A stretch of 64,000 bases of DNA from Chloroflexota bacterium (GTDB lineage Bacteria > Chloroflexota > Anaerolineae > Anaerolineales > Villigracilaceae), in the NCBI GenBank assembly GCA_023459215.1, contig JAEWVF010000043.1, forward strand, positions 40,363-104,362, read 5' to 3'. The position numbers and the translations under genes are program-made. The stretch's first letter is position 1, and each line of letters starts with the position of its first letter. Below, one piece after another: positions 33,244 through 42,398 of this stretch. The notes below the pieces were generated by a model. The model was given only the letters and a program-made list of their open reading frames with translations, was not told where the DNA came from and did not search any database.

Positions 33244-33298
33244 ATTGTTATCTCCTTAGGTATTACACTTATGGTATAATACCTAAGGAGATAACAAT
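33244..33298 (+). promoter_or_regulatory. Perfect 22-bp-arm palindrome over the padR promoter and ribosome site
   Basis: Arms at 33,244-33,265 and 33,277-33,298 are exact reverse complements with an 11-base centre. The right part holds an extended -10 (TGGTATAAT, hexamer 33,275-33,280), the ribosome site AAGGAG and the first two bases of the start codon. It could be a repressor operator, an mRNA hairpin hiding the ribosome site, or both. Confidence 0.75.
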
Positions 33299-33683
33299 GA
33301 ATCACATTGAACAACTTCTTGAAAACTGGGAAAGTGTCTATAAAAAGGGACTACTTACCTTTTGGTTGCTCCTGCTCCTGGATGAGAAGCCTTCTTATCC
33401 CTATGAGATGAGCGCTTCCATTCAGAGCATAAGCCAGGGAATGATGACTGCCGATGAAAACAGTATCTATCGCGCAATCAATCGTTTCGAGGAGATGGGG
33501 CTTGTCACCAGTCAACCACAAGAATCAAAGGTTGGCCCGCAGCGTAAATATTATAGCCTGACTAGGACGGGGCTCGAATTGTTGCGCCGTTTTAGTGAGC
33601 GAAATATCCTGATTTTTCAGAGTCCACCTGTGGCAGAGCGCATCCAGCATGTTTTACAAGATGGAGGTCAAAATGAATCATGA
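33297..33683 (+). CDS. PadR-family transcriptional regulator
   Basis: 128 residues. Winged helix-turn-helix with KGLLTFWLLLLLDEKPSYPY, TADENSIYRAINRFEEMGLV and QRKYYSLTRTGLELL, followed by a short C-terminal helix. PadR proteins are dimeric repressors. The leader is almost wholly a perfect palindrome, so tight autoregulation is likely. The end overlaps the start of a membrane-protein gene by 11 bases, a common PadR-target arrangement. Confidence 0.88.
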   Translation: MNHIEQLLENWESVYKKGLLTFWLLLLLDEKPSYPYEMSASIQSISQGMMTADENSIYRAINRFEEMGLVTSQPQESKVGPQRKYYSLTRTGLELLRRFSERNILIFQSPPVAERIQHVLQDGGQNES

Positions 33684-34203
33684 ATCGATAACGGAAATCG
33701 AATCTCTTGAAAACCAGCTCCCACGCTGGGAAAAGTGGTTATATTTATGCTATGGCGCTTCTTTTACAATGTTCGTTAATGCCATTGTTCGCTCGTTTGA
33801 GCGTTCGTATTTGAACCGGGTTTTTGTTGTTAGCGCGGAAGAGCTAAAGCTGATGGGGGGCAGTATCAGCGTTCCTGATTCCGTTGTTCAACATGTTGCC
33901 GCTTCGCTCAATGCCCCGTGGTGGTCTCTGGTCTGCGGGGGAATTCTGATGGCAATGCTTTTTCCCGGGGTGGTACTCTCCCTCCACTCTGGATGGCGGA
34001 AAGTCTCCATCCACAAACGTCTGAATCTCATGCTTGGATTCTTCATTTCTGCGTGGATCATGCTCTTATCGTTGGGCGTACAGGATCCGCACAATGTAGC
34101 TGATGGATACAATTTCTTATTGTTGGGTTCAGCCATTGCGATTGGAGTTGGATTTTGGCGGCTGCGCCGAAAGCAGACAAAGGCAGAAGTGATCTTCCCC
34201 TAA
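33673..34203 (+). CDS. Membrane protein coupled to the PadR gene
   Basis: 176 residues from MNHESITEIE, which has GGAGGT just before it. Four membrane segments are likely (WLYLCYGASFTMFVNAIV; PWWSLVCGGILMAMLFPGVV; LMLGFFISAWIMLLSLG; YNFLLLGSAIAIGVGFW). Overlap with padR implies joint expression. Function unknown; many PadR partners are membrane sensors or drug transporters, but no transporter motif is seen. Confidence 0.7.
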   Translation: MNHESITEIESLENQLPRWEKWLYLCYGASFTMFVNAIVRSFERSYLNRVFVVSAEELKLMGGSISVPDSVVQHVAASLNAPWWSLVCGGILMAMLFPGVVLSLHSGWRKVSIHKRLNLMLGFFISAWIMLLSLGVQDPHNVADGYNFLLLGSAIAIGVGFWRLRRKQTKAEVIFP

Positions 34204-34210
34204 CTTATCA

Positions 34211-34236
34211 TCCCCGCCTAGGCGGGGATTTTTTGT
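34211..34236 (+). terminator. Intrinsic terminator after the PadR operon
   Basis: CCCCGCC / GGCGGGG arms followed by ATTTTTT. Confidence 0.8.
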
Positions 34237-34263
34237 AATACAAAGTCACTTTCGTTGTATAAC
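34234..34263 (+). promoter_or_regulatory. Candidate promoter and operator for sigma cassette 1
   Basis: TTGTAA (34,234-34,239) and TATAAC (34,258-34,263) are 18 bases apart. ATACAA and TTGTAT form an inverted repeat across the spacer and -10. Confidence 0.4.
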
Positions 34264-34291
34264 ATCATAGAACCCCTTACCGGAGGACTCT

Positions 34292-34834
34292 TTGAAGCCA
34301 TTGTTTCGGGCCAAGCCCGCCAAGTCTGCCGAACCTGCCCTAATTGAACAGGCCTTCGAGCGCTATTACCCGGCCATCTTTCGCTACCTGCGATTTTGCG
34401 GCGCAGATGCCGATACCGCCAACGACCTAGCGGCGGCAACCTTCGAACGCGCCCTGTCCAGTTTCGCACAATATGACCCAGCGCGGGCGCAACTGCAAAC
34501 CTGGTTGTTTGTCATTGCCCGCAGACTGGCCGCCAATCACTGGAAAACAGAAAACCGGTTCGAGCCGCTCGATGATGAATTCCAAGAGGAGACCCCCGGC
34601 CCGGAACAGGAAATTATGCTCACCCAGAACCGGGAACAAATCCTGGCCGCCCTGCAAATTCTTGACCCACGCGCCCGCGAGTTGATTGCGCTCAAGTTCG
34701 GTGGCCCGCTCAACAACCGCCAGGTTGCCGAGCTCACCGGGCTGACCGAAAGCAATGTAGGAGTCATTCTCTATCGGTCACTATTAAAACTACGGGCCGC
34801 TCTGATTGAAGCGCAGGAGGTAAGCCATGAATAA
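34292..34834 (+). CDS. ECF-like sigma-70 family RNA polymerase sigma factor (cassette 1)
   Basis: 180 residues starting at TTG, placed 5 bases after GGAGG. Region 2 is seen in AFERYYPAIFRYLRFCGADA through LQTWLFVIARRLAANHWK. Region 4 is LDPRARELIALKFGGPLNNR with VAELTGLTESNVGVILYRS. The gene overlaps the following membrane-protein gene by 8 bases, the normal layout for an extracytoplasmic-function sigma factor and its regulator. Confidence 0.88.
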   Translation: MKPLFRAKPAKSAEPALIEQAFERYYPAIFRYLRFCGADADTANDLAAATFERALSSFAQYDPARAQLQTWLFVIARRLAANHWKTENRFEPLDDEFQEETPGPEQEIMLTQNREQILAALQILDPRARELIALKFGGPLNNRQVAELTGLTESNVGVILYRSLLKLRAALIEAQEVSHE

Positions 34835-37376
34835 ACGCTTGCAGCAATTCAACCTGCGTCTCGACCAATTGCTTGGCATCCAACCCGGGGCATTGACCCA
34901 GCCCGGCAATTCCCAGGAACGCGCCGCTCTGGAAACCGCCCACCTGCTTCACAATCTCAACTTCGATGCTGAGATAACACCCAAAGGCATTTTTGCCCTT
35001 AGGCCTTCCCATCCAAGGAGAACCTTAATGCAAACCCTGCGCGCCAAACCGGCGTTGATGATTTTGTTCGTTTTGCTTGCCCTGGCCCTGCTTTCGGGCG
35101 CGGCCTACGCCATCGGGCGTTCGCTCGGTTACATCTACCTGCCAGATTCCGGATTCCTGCCCGCCGATTCGACGCTGGTGCTTGCCCAACCTGTCCGCCA
35201 GGAATACGAAGGCCGGAGTTTGACCATCACACGCGGGCTATCCACTCCGGACGAAACCCGCTTGTGGCTGGAATTCAGCGATAGCGCCCGCCCCGTCGAT
35301 GGCGCGCACCTGATTCTCGAAAACGACCAGACACTCACAGCATCATCCTGGCAGTATGCGCCCAACATCCCCGAAACGCGTGGCATTCTGCTGGTTTTTC
35401 CCGCCCTTGCCGGCGACACCACTCACACAACGCTCGCCTTGCCCGAAGGTTGGAATCTGCCGCTGGTCTGGCTTCCCGCCTCAGAGTCCAGACTGCCGAA
35501 TGTCTCTCTCGCTCCTTATCCAACCGCTTCCGCCGAATCCACAACTTGCCAGGAAAGCAACGGGCTAAAAGCTTGCCTGCTGGCCGCTACGACCACCGAG
35601 ACAGAAACCTCCATCCTGATTGAAGTGCAATCGCTCCATCCTGAATTACAGCCCGGCGCATGGGTAGGCCAGGTATGGGAATTCCCAGATCAACCCGTTG
35701 AACTAAGGGATATCCAGGGCAATATCTACCCGCTTGTCGACAGCCCAAGCCAAGCGCTGAGCTTCCCGCCGCTTTCGTCGAACCAGACTCTCACGCTTTC
35801 CATCCCTGCCTTGCTGGCAACCGCCGACCTGACCGGCCAATCCCTCACCGTTGATATTGGCGATAACCCTCAGCCTGAAACCGTCATTCCACTTGATATA
35901 ACCATTCCGGCAATGGGGATTGACATTCATTTCAGTCAAGCGACTTTCGAAGGCGATGGGGTCAATAGTCTGCGGCTTATTCTCAACGTTGACCCCATCC
36001 AGCCAATCGGCGGCATCGTGCCTGTAGCGCTTGAAATCGGCAAACCAGACCGGGTGGATGACCTGTATGGCGGCGGCATGTTTGCCGGTAGCAAGGATAT
36101 TTTCATCGAGTTATTGCGACCTTCCGGCAAAATCAGCGGGATTATCCACATCCCGCTCGAAAAAGTTATCCTCGCAGTGCAAGGCCCGTTCGAATTCACC
36201 TTCACCCTGCCCAATTTTGCCGGCCTGCCCGGCGATCCCGCACAAGCGGACCCGGCGAACTTTTCCCCGCAACCCACCGCAACGCCGCTGCCCCTGGATG
36301 GCTATTCTTTCTTTGGACAATCCCCGCAACCGGGCGAGTTGCTATTCACAGCCATCGAGACGGACACAACAGCGCTTTTCGCTCTTGCCCCTTTCAGCGA
36401 ACCGCGCCGCCTGGCAACCCTGCCTGGGGCAGTCGCGCAAGTCTATGTCCACCCGGATAATCAGGGTATAGACTACCTGGCAGGCTTGCCAGTCATGCGC
36501 GACGGTTTTTTCTACATCAAAGATCTGGGCTTGTATTCCTTGCGATTCGATGGCTCATTGCCCAGACTCCTGTACACCTTCCCGCTAACCCCAGCGAACA
36601 CAATTGGCACAATCGTCGAAGGACATTGGTCTTTCGATGGGCGCTACGGCATTTTCCGTTATGTCAATAACCAGCCCGGTAATAATTTTTGGCAATTTCT
36701 CTGGCTAGACCTGGCCTGCCGCACTGGTGGAAACTGCGTTGCCCACGAAATCAAATCACGGCCTGACATCGAACTAGGCAAAGCCTTCTTTGCTCCCTCC
36801 GATTACCGCATCCTGTTCACCGGCTCTGATTATTCTGGCACAGGTGAACAGGATATTTTCCTACTCGATTTTGACCCTGCTGACCCAGGTCGAGAGCCTG
36901 TCAACCTGACTTCTCATTCATCCGACTTTGCCGATGATGTCGGCGTTTCCCCGGCAGTCTGGACGCCAGATGGCAGCATCTTTACCCTGTGCAACGATGG
37001 GCAAATAACCAACCGTTTTTGTACAGTCAATCCTGTCAGCGGGAATATCATCAACGGCGCGGCGTATGCTGAACATCTCTTTCAATACACGCTCAGCCCG
37101 ACAGGCCGTCAAGTGATTGGGATTGTTATCAATCACAACGCCTCTGGCAAAGAACTGCTGGAATTGCACCTGTTTGGCATGGACGGCCGGCCTGGCCCAA
37201 CGCTGTCTACTGCATCTGTATTCGCAAACGTTGTTATGTCTGAGGATGAACGCTTTCTTGCCTACATCAGTGGCGAACCGGGGCAACTCGCTTTGCTAGA
37301 TCTTGACAATGGGCAAATCCAGCCCATTCCGTCTGGCGCGGTCTGGGGTATCTCGTGGGCCGGTTGGGTGCGCTGA
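34827..37376 (+). CDS. Membrane anti-sigma-like protein with a large extracytoplasmic domain (cassette 1)
   Basis: 849 residues. A short cytoplasmic N-terminus (about 75 residues) would contact the sigma factor. One membrane helix (PALMILFVLLALALLSGAAY) follows, then beta-rich extracytoplasmic domains. The last third (about 490-849) resembles a beta-propeller: PLDGYSFFGQSPQPGELLF, AQVYVHPDNQGIDYLAG and FLAYISGEPGQLALLDLDNG. The membrane-proximal region closely matches the 712-residue protein of cassette 2 (MQTLRAKPAL / MQTLRARPAL; GAAYAIGR). Role as anti-sigma is inferred from position and topology; no zinc-binding anti-sigma motif is seen. Confidence 0.7.
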   Translation: MNKRLQQFNLRLDQLLGIQPGALTQPGNSQERAALETAHLLHNLNFDAEITPKGIFALRPSHPRRTLMQTLRAKPALMILFVLLALALLSGAAYAIGRSLGYIYLPDSGFLPADSTLVLAQPVRQEYEGRSLTITRGLSTPDETRLWLEFSDSARPVDGAHLILENDQTLTASSWQYAPNIPETRGILLVFPALAGDTTHTTLALPEGWNLPLVWLPASESRLPNVSLAPYPTASAESTTCQESNGLKACLLAATTTETETSILIEVQSLHPELQPGAWVGQVWEFPDQPVELRDIQGNIYPLVDSPSQALSFPPLSSNQTLTLSIPALLATADLTGQSLTVDIGDNPQPETVIPLDITIPAMGIDIHFSQATFEGDGVNSLRLILNVDPIQPIGGIVPVALEIGKPDRVDDLYGGGMFAGSKDIFIELLRPSGKISGIIHIPLEKVILAVQGPFEFTFTLPNFAGLPGDPAQADPANFSPQPTATPLPLDGYSFFGQSPQPGELLFTAIETDTTALFALAPFSEPRRLATLPGAVAQVYVHPDNQGIDYLAGLPVMRDGFFYIKDLGLYSLRFDGSLPRLLYTFPLTPANTIGTIVEGHWSFDGRYGIFRYVNNQPGNNFWQFLWLDLACRTGGNCVAHEIKSRPDIELGKAFFAPSDYRILFTGSDYSGTGEQDIFLLDFDPADPGREPVNLTSHSSDFADDVGVSPAVWTPDGSIFTLCNDGQITNRFCTVNPVSGNIINGAAYAEHLFQYTLSPTGRQVIGIVINHNASGKELLELHLFGMDGRPGPTLSTASVFANVVMSEDERFLAYISGEPGQLALLDLDNGQIQPIPSGAVWGISWAGWVR

Positions 37377-37397
37377 AATTGCGTTACACTTGGATAC

Positions 37398-37514
37398 ATG
37401 GACTCTCAATTCACTCCACGTGAACGCCAGGTCATCGCGTACCTTCTTCAGGAAAAGAGCAACAAAGAGAGCGCGCTTACCCTGAATTGGAATTCTGGAA
37501 GCCATAAAAGATGA
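37398..37514 (+). pseudogene. Fragment of a LuxR-type HTH domain
   Basis: A 38-codon frame begins MDSQFTPRERQVIAYLLQEK followed by SNKESAL. This matches the first half of a LuxR/GerE DNA-binding domain (TPREREVL...GKSNKEIA) and then ends before the recognition helix. Its stop overlaps the next ATG as ATGA, so it may still be translated and couple the lipoprotein gene. It is more likely a remnant than a working regulator. Confidence 0.5.
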
Positions 37515-39079
37515 AAAAAAATATGCTTGTCCTGCTCGCCTTTATGCTGTCGGCCTGTCAGCCAAATTCCATGCCAACGGAATCTGCCAGCCCCCGGCCG
37601 CCCAGCAGCCCAACATCCTTGCCGCAGGAAACGCCAGATCCTACCGTCACCCCCTTCCCAATCCCAACAGAAATTCCCGCAGACTGGCAAACATTTCACA
37701 GCCAGGAACTCAACTTATCTTTGCGCTATCCCCCCATCTGGCAGACGAATGGCAAGAATCGCGCATCCGGCATAGGCGGTTTCTGGCAGATCGAATCACA
37801 ACGTTATACCCGATCTCTGTATGACCAATTAAGTCACCTGTGCGTTGACGAAGCCAATGATCCCAATCTCAATACCCGTTACGGTGAAATGCCTTTCATC
37901 TATGATTGGCAGGGTTGGGATATAAAGCAAAATCTCTGGTTCGGATATGGCTGCATCGTTTCTCCAAAATCGCCACAACCGGGATTGGAATCAGTGCTTT
38001 TTGCTCGCAACCCGGCTCGCCCCGATGAATTACTCATCCTGCGCGCGGATTCCACCCATTTTGACGGAATTCTCTCCAACCTGAGCTTTCTCCAGGCTGC
38101 TCCAGAGCCCACATACAGCGGATACTATGATTCGCCGCACTGCCGCGAAACCCCACCCGCTCCAGCAGTTTCCACCCAGCAGGCGGACGGACTCACCATC
38201 ACAGAATATGCGATTACCAACGATACATGTCACCCCATTCGGCACCTCGATGGCTTCCGTACCAGGATAAACGCGCTTGATGTGAAAGTAAATACACTTT
38301 GGAGCCAAAGCGAGCGAGAGAAAATGCAAGCAACAAACCGCGATTTGGCCGCCTTTGGCTTGCGCCTGGAAGAGCGCCAAACCGCCCAACCCTGGGCTTC
38401 CTTCGACCTGAAAAAGGGAGATGAGACGATCTTCTCCAGGCTGGTTGGGCTGGGCGAAGTCTCCATCCGCCCGGATGGGAAGGATTTCATCTTTTGGGCG
38501 CGCGCTGAAGATGGGAACGGTAGTCAGTTCCCCATAATGGTCACAAGGGAGGGCGCGCAGCCCCTTTCGTTTTGGGAATTCGGCTTTGATCGCGTATGGG
38601 CAGGCAACCGCCTGCTTTCTTTCAACTACTCCGAAACCGAAGTCTTCCCTATTGGCGCGCCTGCCCGCATGGAAATTTTCGCAGATGATCAACCGCTTAA
38701 AACTCTTTCCATTCCGCACATGGGCTCCGCTGGTTCACCTGTGCGCGGCTTGTGGGCATGGGATGGGCACTGGGTAACAGAAATCCGCTCTGTCTTATTT
38801 GTGGATGGCCTGCCCAAAAACCAAGAGTGGGGATATACCGAGATATTCGACTGGCATCTGGTGAACGGCAAACCTTTTTTTGCTGCGCGCCGTGCTGCTG
38901 ATTTCATTCTGGTTTATGATGGACTGGAACTGCCGGTAACGTATGAAGATATCGCGCACGGCGATGTCTGCTGCGAAACAGGAATGTATGATTTCCAGCC
39001 GCTGGCGGGTGGCGCATTCTTCTACGCTCGGCGTGACGGGGTTTGGTTTGGGGTGTTGGTTCAACCTGTCAAAGAATAA
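37511..39079 (+). CDS. Lipoprotein of unknown function
   Basis: 522 residues. Signal peptide with lipobox LSAC (Cys16), then a Pro/Thr/Ser-rich linker and a domain typical of secreted PsbP/lipoprotein-like folds (DWQTFHSQELNLSLRYPPIW). The C-terminal half is beta-rich with repeated aromatic strands. It lies between the two sigma cassettes and is transcribed with them. No enzymatic motif is visible. Confidence 0.7.
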   Translation: MKKNMLVLLAFMLSACQPNSMPTESASPRPPSSPTSLPQETPDPTVTPFPIPTEIPADWQTFHSQELNLSLRYPPIWQTNGKNRASGIGGFWQIESQRYTRSLYDQLSHLCVDEANDPNLNTRYGEMPFIYDWQGWDIKQNLWFGYGCIVSPKSPQPGLESVLFARNPARPDELLILRADSTHFDGILSNLSFLQAAPEPTYSGYYDSPHCRETPPAPAVSTQQADGLTITEYAITNDTCHPIRHLDGFRTRINALDVKVNTLWSQSEREKMQATNRDLAAFGLRLEERQTAQPWASFDLKKGDETIFSRLVGLGEVSIRPDGKDFIFWARAEDGNGSQFPIMVTREGAQPLSFWEFGFDRVWAGNRLLSFNYSETEVFPIGAPARMEIFADDQPLKTLSIPHMGSAGSPVRGLWAWDGHWVTEIRSVLFVDGLPKNQEWGYTEIFDWHLVNGKPFFAARRAADFILVYDGLELPVTYEDIAHGDVCCETGMYDFQPLAGGAFFYARRDGVWFGVLVQPVKE

Positions 39080-39081
39080 CC

Positions 39082-40188
39082 ATGCCTGTCGAACTGCCTA
39101 TTCCCATTATCCTGGCTGTGCTCCCCTTCGTCCTCTATACCCTGCGGCGGCGCGGCTGGAAATTCCTACTAACCTTCGCCGCCTTTTGGGTGTACCTGCT
39201 GGCGTTGGTGGATGCGGTACTGTTTCCTCTCATTCTCACGGAGTCGGGTGTCGGCATCCCCTTTGCCTCACGCTGGGAACAACTCACTCATCTCTACCGT
39301 TATCATGGCCTGAACCTAATTCCGTTCTATTTTGGCGGCTGCTGGGAATTGCCCAACGCCTGCAGGCAAGGAATCATCGAAAACATTCTGATGACCGTGC
39401 CCTTCGGGATTCTTTATCCGCTCTTGCGCCCTCTCACCGCGCGGCAGATTACATTCCTGGCCCTATGGGTCGGCCTCGGAACCGAAACTGTCCAATTGCT
39501 GACCATGCTTCTTATCGGCAGTAACTATCGTTCGGTGGACATCAACGACACCATCTTTAACGCCTTCGGGGTGGGGATAGGCTACAGCTTGCTGCGGCTT
39601 GGGCAATGGAGTTTCAACAGGACAAAGAGTCACTTCCCATCTTTAGCTGGTGTTACTTTTTCCGCCCCACCCCGATATATCTTACAGATGAACCCTACCG
39701 ACCCGGAAGCCTTCGCCGCGCTCTACCGCCAGCACCTGCCTGCCCTCTATCACTATCTCTACAGGCGGGTCGGCAATGCCGCAGAGGCCGAAGACCTGAC
39801 CGCTCAAACCTTCACCGAAGCCTTCGATGCTGTGCAGCGGGATGTATTCCGTTCAGGCGGCAATTTCCCCGCATTCCTGTTCACCATCGCCCGGCGCCGG
39901 GCTGCCGATTTCTACCGCCAACGCCCCGAAGCCCCGCTCGATGAACATCCCGACCCTGAACCCGGCCTGCTGACCGCGCTCGAAGCCCGCGAAGATATCC
40001 GCCGCCTGCAAACCCTGCTGGCCCAACTGGACGAAGAAAAGCGGGAACTATTGCGCCTGCGCTTTGCCGCCGGACTGGGATTTGCCGAAATCGCCCTGCT
40101 CGAAGGCAAAAGCGAAGCCGCCGTCAAAATGAGCCTGTACCGTACCCTGAACTGGCTGCGCGAACATTGGGAGGCCGAAAATGGATAA
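39082..40188 (+). CDS. VanZ-like membrane domain fused in frame to an ECF sigma factor (cassette 2)
   Basis: 368 residues from MPVELPIPII, 2 bases after the lipoprotein stop. Residues 1-175 form a VanZ-like module with about five membrane helices (IENILMTVPFGILYPLLRPL, SVDINDTIFNAFGVGIGYSL). A 27-residue linker leads to a complete sigma factor from about residue 203 (MNPTDPEAFAALYRQHLPAL, AEDLTAQTFTEAF, FTIARRRAADFYR, region 4 LRFAAGLGFAEIALLEGKSE). No stop separates the parts. An internal ATG at 39,688 could start the sigma factor alone, but no ribosome site precedes it. It may be a membrane-tethered sigma, a lost stop codon or an assembly error. Confidence 0.65.
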   Translation: MPVELPIPIILAVLPFVLYTLRRRGWKFLLTFAAFWVYLLALVDAVLFPLILTESGVGIPFASRWEQLTHLYRYHGLNLIPFYFGGCWELPNACRQGIIENILMTVPFGILYPLLRPLTARQITFLALWVGLGTETVQLLTMLLIGSNYRSVDINDTIFNAFGVGIGYSLLRLGQWSFNRTKSHFPSLAGVTFSAPPRYILQMNPTDPEAFAALYRQHLPALYHYLYRRVGNAAEAEDLTAQTFTEAFDAVQRDVFRSGGNFPAFLFTIARRRAADFYRQRPEAPLDEHPDPEPGLLTALEAREDIRRLQTLLAQLDEEKRELLRLRFAAGLGFAEIALLEGKSEAAVKMSLYRTLNWLREHWEAENG

Positions 40189-42319
40189 CATGAACCCGAT
40201 CCTCCCCCCCGGCCTGGATTCTGCATTAAACGACTTTTATACCGCGCCCCAGCCCGCCCCGGACTTTGCCGACCGCCTGGAGCGGCAACTCCTGGCGCAA
40301 TTCTCCGCCCCCGAAACTAACCGCCTAACCGGTCAACCGGCCACCCGGTCAACCGGGAAACCGAAAAACTGGAGCGCTTTTATGCAAACCCTGCGCGCCC
40401 GTCCTGCCCTCGTGCTCCTGCTTGCGATTCTTGCCCTGGCCCTGCTGACCGGCGCGGCCTATGCGATTGGACGACTCTCCGGCTTCATCCCCGGTTTTGG
40501 TTTCACCACCGGCGACCCTGGCTCCGTTTACATGCTGGCCGAACCCGTAGAAATCACCCACGAAGGAATCACTCTGCGCGCCTTGCAGGCCACCAGCGAC
40601 TTGCAAAGGTTTTCTGTCACCATTGAGCAGGTCGGGCAGGTCGAAAGTACCAGCGACTTTATCTACCCGTTTGCCGCTGTCCCGCTTGCCGACGGACAGG
40701 AAGTCGAATTCCGCGAGAGCAGTGGCGATCAGGAGAACAATCGCCAGGTGAACATCTTTGAGTTTGCGCCCCTCCCGCCGGAAACCAGTGAAATCTCCCT
40801 GCGCTATCAAATCATCGAAAGGGATCAGCAGATTCTTTGGCAGGCCGAACTGCCCCTGCGCCTGCGCCCGATGAGCGCCAACGAAATCATACCGCCCCCG
40901 GCGCAAGGCCCCTGGCAGCCAATTGCCAGCGAAAGCCAGGCCGGGCTTCGCCTGGTTCTCGAAAATGTCGCCGTAGCCAGCGATAAGACCATCCTGCAAG
41001 TGGCTTTGCGCTTTGACCAACCCGGCACCAGCCTAAACAATGACTGGAACGTGCTGCTCAAAGACAACCAGGGGCGTGCTTACCCGCTTAGTCTGGTGAT
41101 GAGCGATTCCAACAACCTGGTCAAAACCTATGAAACCGTGCCGTTCAAGGGCGGCGAGTTACTCACCCTGTCGCTCACCTCGTTTCCCGAACCGGCCAAC
41201 CTGCCGCTCTCGCAGGATTTTTGGAACGACGCCCCGGTCTTCACCTTCGACCTCGGCCCGAATCCGCAAGTCGGTCAGATCTGGCAACTGGACAAAACCT
41301 TGCAAGCCGGGAATTTCAACTTGAAAATCACCCAGGCGGCCCTGACCGCCCCAGGCATTCTGGTCATCAGCTCGCAATCTGAACCGAAGATCACCGCCGC
41401 CATGTTTAGAAGCGAAAAAGCCAGCGGCGCTGGCGGCGACATACCTGGACAGGAAGGTATCATCACTGCCACATTGCGCTTTGACTCGCTGCCCACCGAA
41501 CCCTTTGAGATTTATCTAATGCGTGCCTATTACACTGCCCAAGGCGAATGGAATATCCCCTGGCAGGCCCCTGCCGCGCCGCTCGGCGTGCAAGTCGGCG
41601 GGACAGCCACCCCGGCCCCAACACAGTCAATTTTCATCACTCCAACCCCCGCTTTTAGCGACCCTGCCTGGCTTGAACTCATCCGCCTCAACGAATCTTT
41701 CGATTTACCCTTCCAACAAGGCCCCGGCTGGATTCGCCATGTCACCGAAACAGAGACATTTCCCCGCCCCGGCCAAACCTTCCCCCCGCCATATATCAAA
41801 TCCGAAGAGTGGCTAGAGATTGATGAAAACGGCTATGTCATACGCACCCTGCACACCGATTACGACTCTGCCGGGAACATCTTGCAACAATCAGTTACCG
41901 TGGGTGATTACTTCGTCAACTTCACCGTCGGTGATTCGGGTTATCTGAGTGGGCAACGCTACCGGTTCACATCCGCTTTCCTACGCCAGGACTTTAATGC
42001 GGTGATGGAATACGGCAACACGGCTGTCGCCATCGAAGAAATTCTGTGCGAAGGCGGCGAACCTTGCTACCAGATAACCTTCCTGGAAACATTCGGCAAT
42101 CCCGTGCAAAACCCCGGCGAAACTCAATCGTTTAGCGGGTCGGCGCGCCAGGTATGGGTGGATAAAGCCAGCGGGAAAACAATAAAAACGCGCACGTTCT
42201 GGCGATTCGAAGATGGCACAGAGCGAGTTGACTCCACCCAAACCCTGCTCACACTCGAGAAACTTCCCGCCCCGCCAGGAGAAGTTCTCGACCTGCTGGC
42301 TAAAATCGTCATCCCCTAG
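40181..42319 (+). CDS. Membrane anti-sigma-like protein (cassette 2)
   Basis: 712 residues, overlapping the sigma gene by 8 bases exactly as in cassette 1. Cytoplasmic N-terminus of about 70 residues, then FMQTLRARPALVLLLAILAL, the membrane helix and AYAIGRLSGF. The outer part is beta-rich with DUF4179-like strands (EITHEGITLRALQATSDLQR) and a Pro/Thr linker near 480. A C-terminal domain (about 500-712) lies in place of the propeller of cassette 1. Homology of the membrane-proximal part to the cassette 1 protein shows a tandem duplication with different sensor ends. Confidence 0.7.
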   Translation: MDNMNPILPPGLDSALNDFYTAPQPAPDFADRLERQLLAQFSAPETNRLTGQPATRSTGKPKNWSAFMQTLRARPALVLLLAILALALLTGAAYAIGRLSGFIPGFGFTTGDPGSVYMLAEPVEITHEGITLRALQATSDLQRFSVTIEQVGQVESTSDFIYPFAAVPLADGQEVEFRESSGDQENNRQVNIFEFAPLPPETSEISLRYQIIERDQQILWQAELPLRLRPMSANEIIPPPAQGPWQPIASESQAGLRLVLENVAVASDKTILQVALRFDQPGTSLNNDWNVLLKDNQGRAYPLSLVMSDSNNLVKTYETVPFKGGELLTLSLTSFPEPANLPLSQDFWNDAPVFTFDLGPNPQVGQIWQLDKTLQAGNFNLKITQAALTAPGILVISSQSEPKITAAMFRSEKASGAGGDIPGQEGIITATLRFDSLPTEPFEIYLMRAYYTAQGEWNIPWQAPAAPLGVQVGGTATPAPTQSIFITPTPAFSDPAWLELIRLNESFDLPFQQGPGWIRHVTETETFPRPGQTFPPPYIKSEEWLEIDENGYVIRTLHTDYDSAGNILQQSVTVGDYFVNFTVGDSGYLSGQRYRFTSAFLRQDFNAVMEYGNTAVAIEEILCEGGEPCYQITFLETFGNPVQNPGETQSFSGSARQVWVDKASGKTIKTRTFWRFEDGTERVDSTQTLLTLEKLPAPPGEVLDLLAKIVIP

Positions 42320-42398
42320 CGCTGATAGTGGCTCTATGCTACGAATGGCAGATATTTTTGCGCCAAACTACTCTGAATCATGAGTCAGCATAGAAGAC

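Noticed and set aside
33244..33298. Transcription terminator
   Set aside because: The hairpin includes the -10, ribosome site and start codon and has no T run; a regulatory role fits better.
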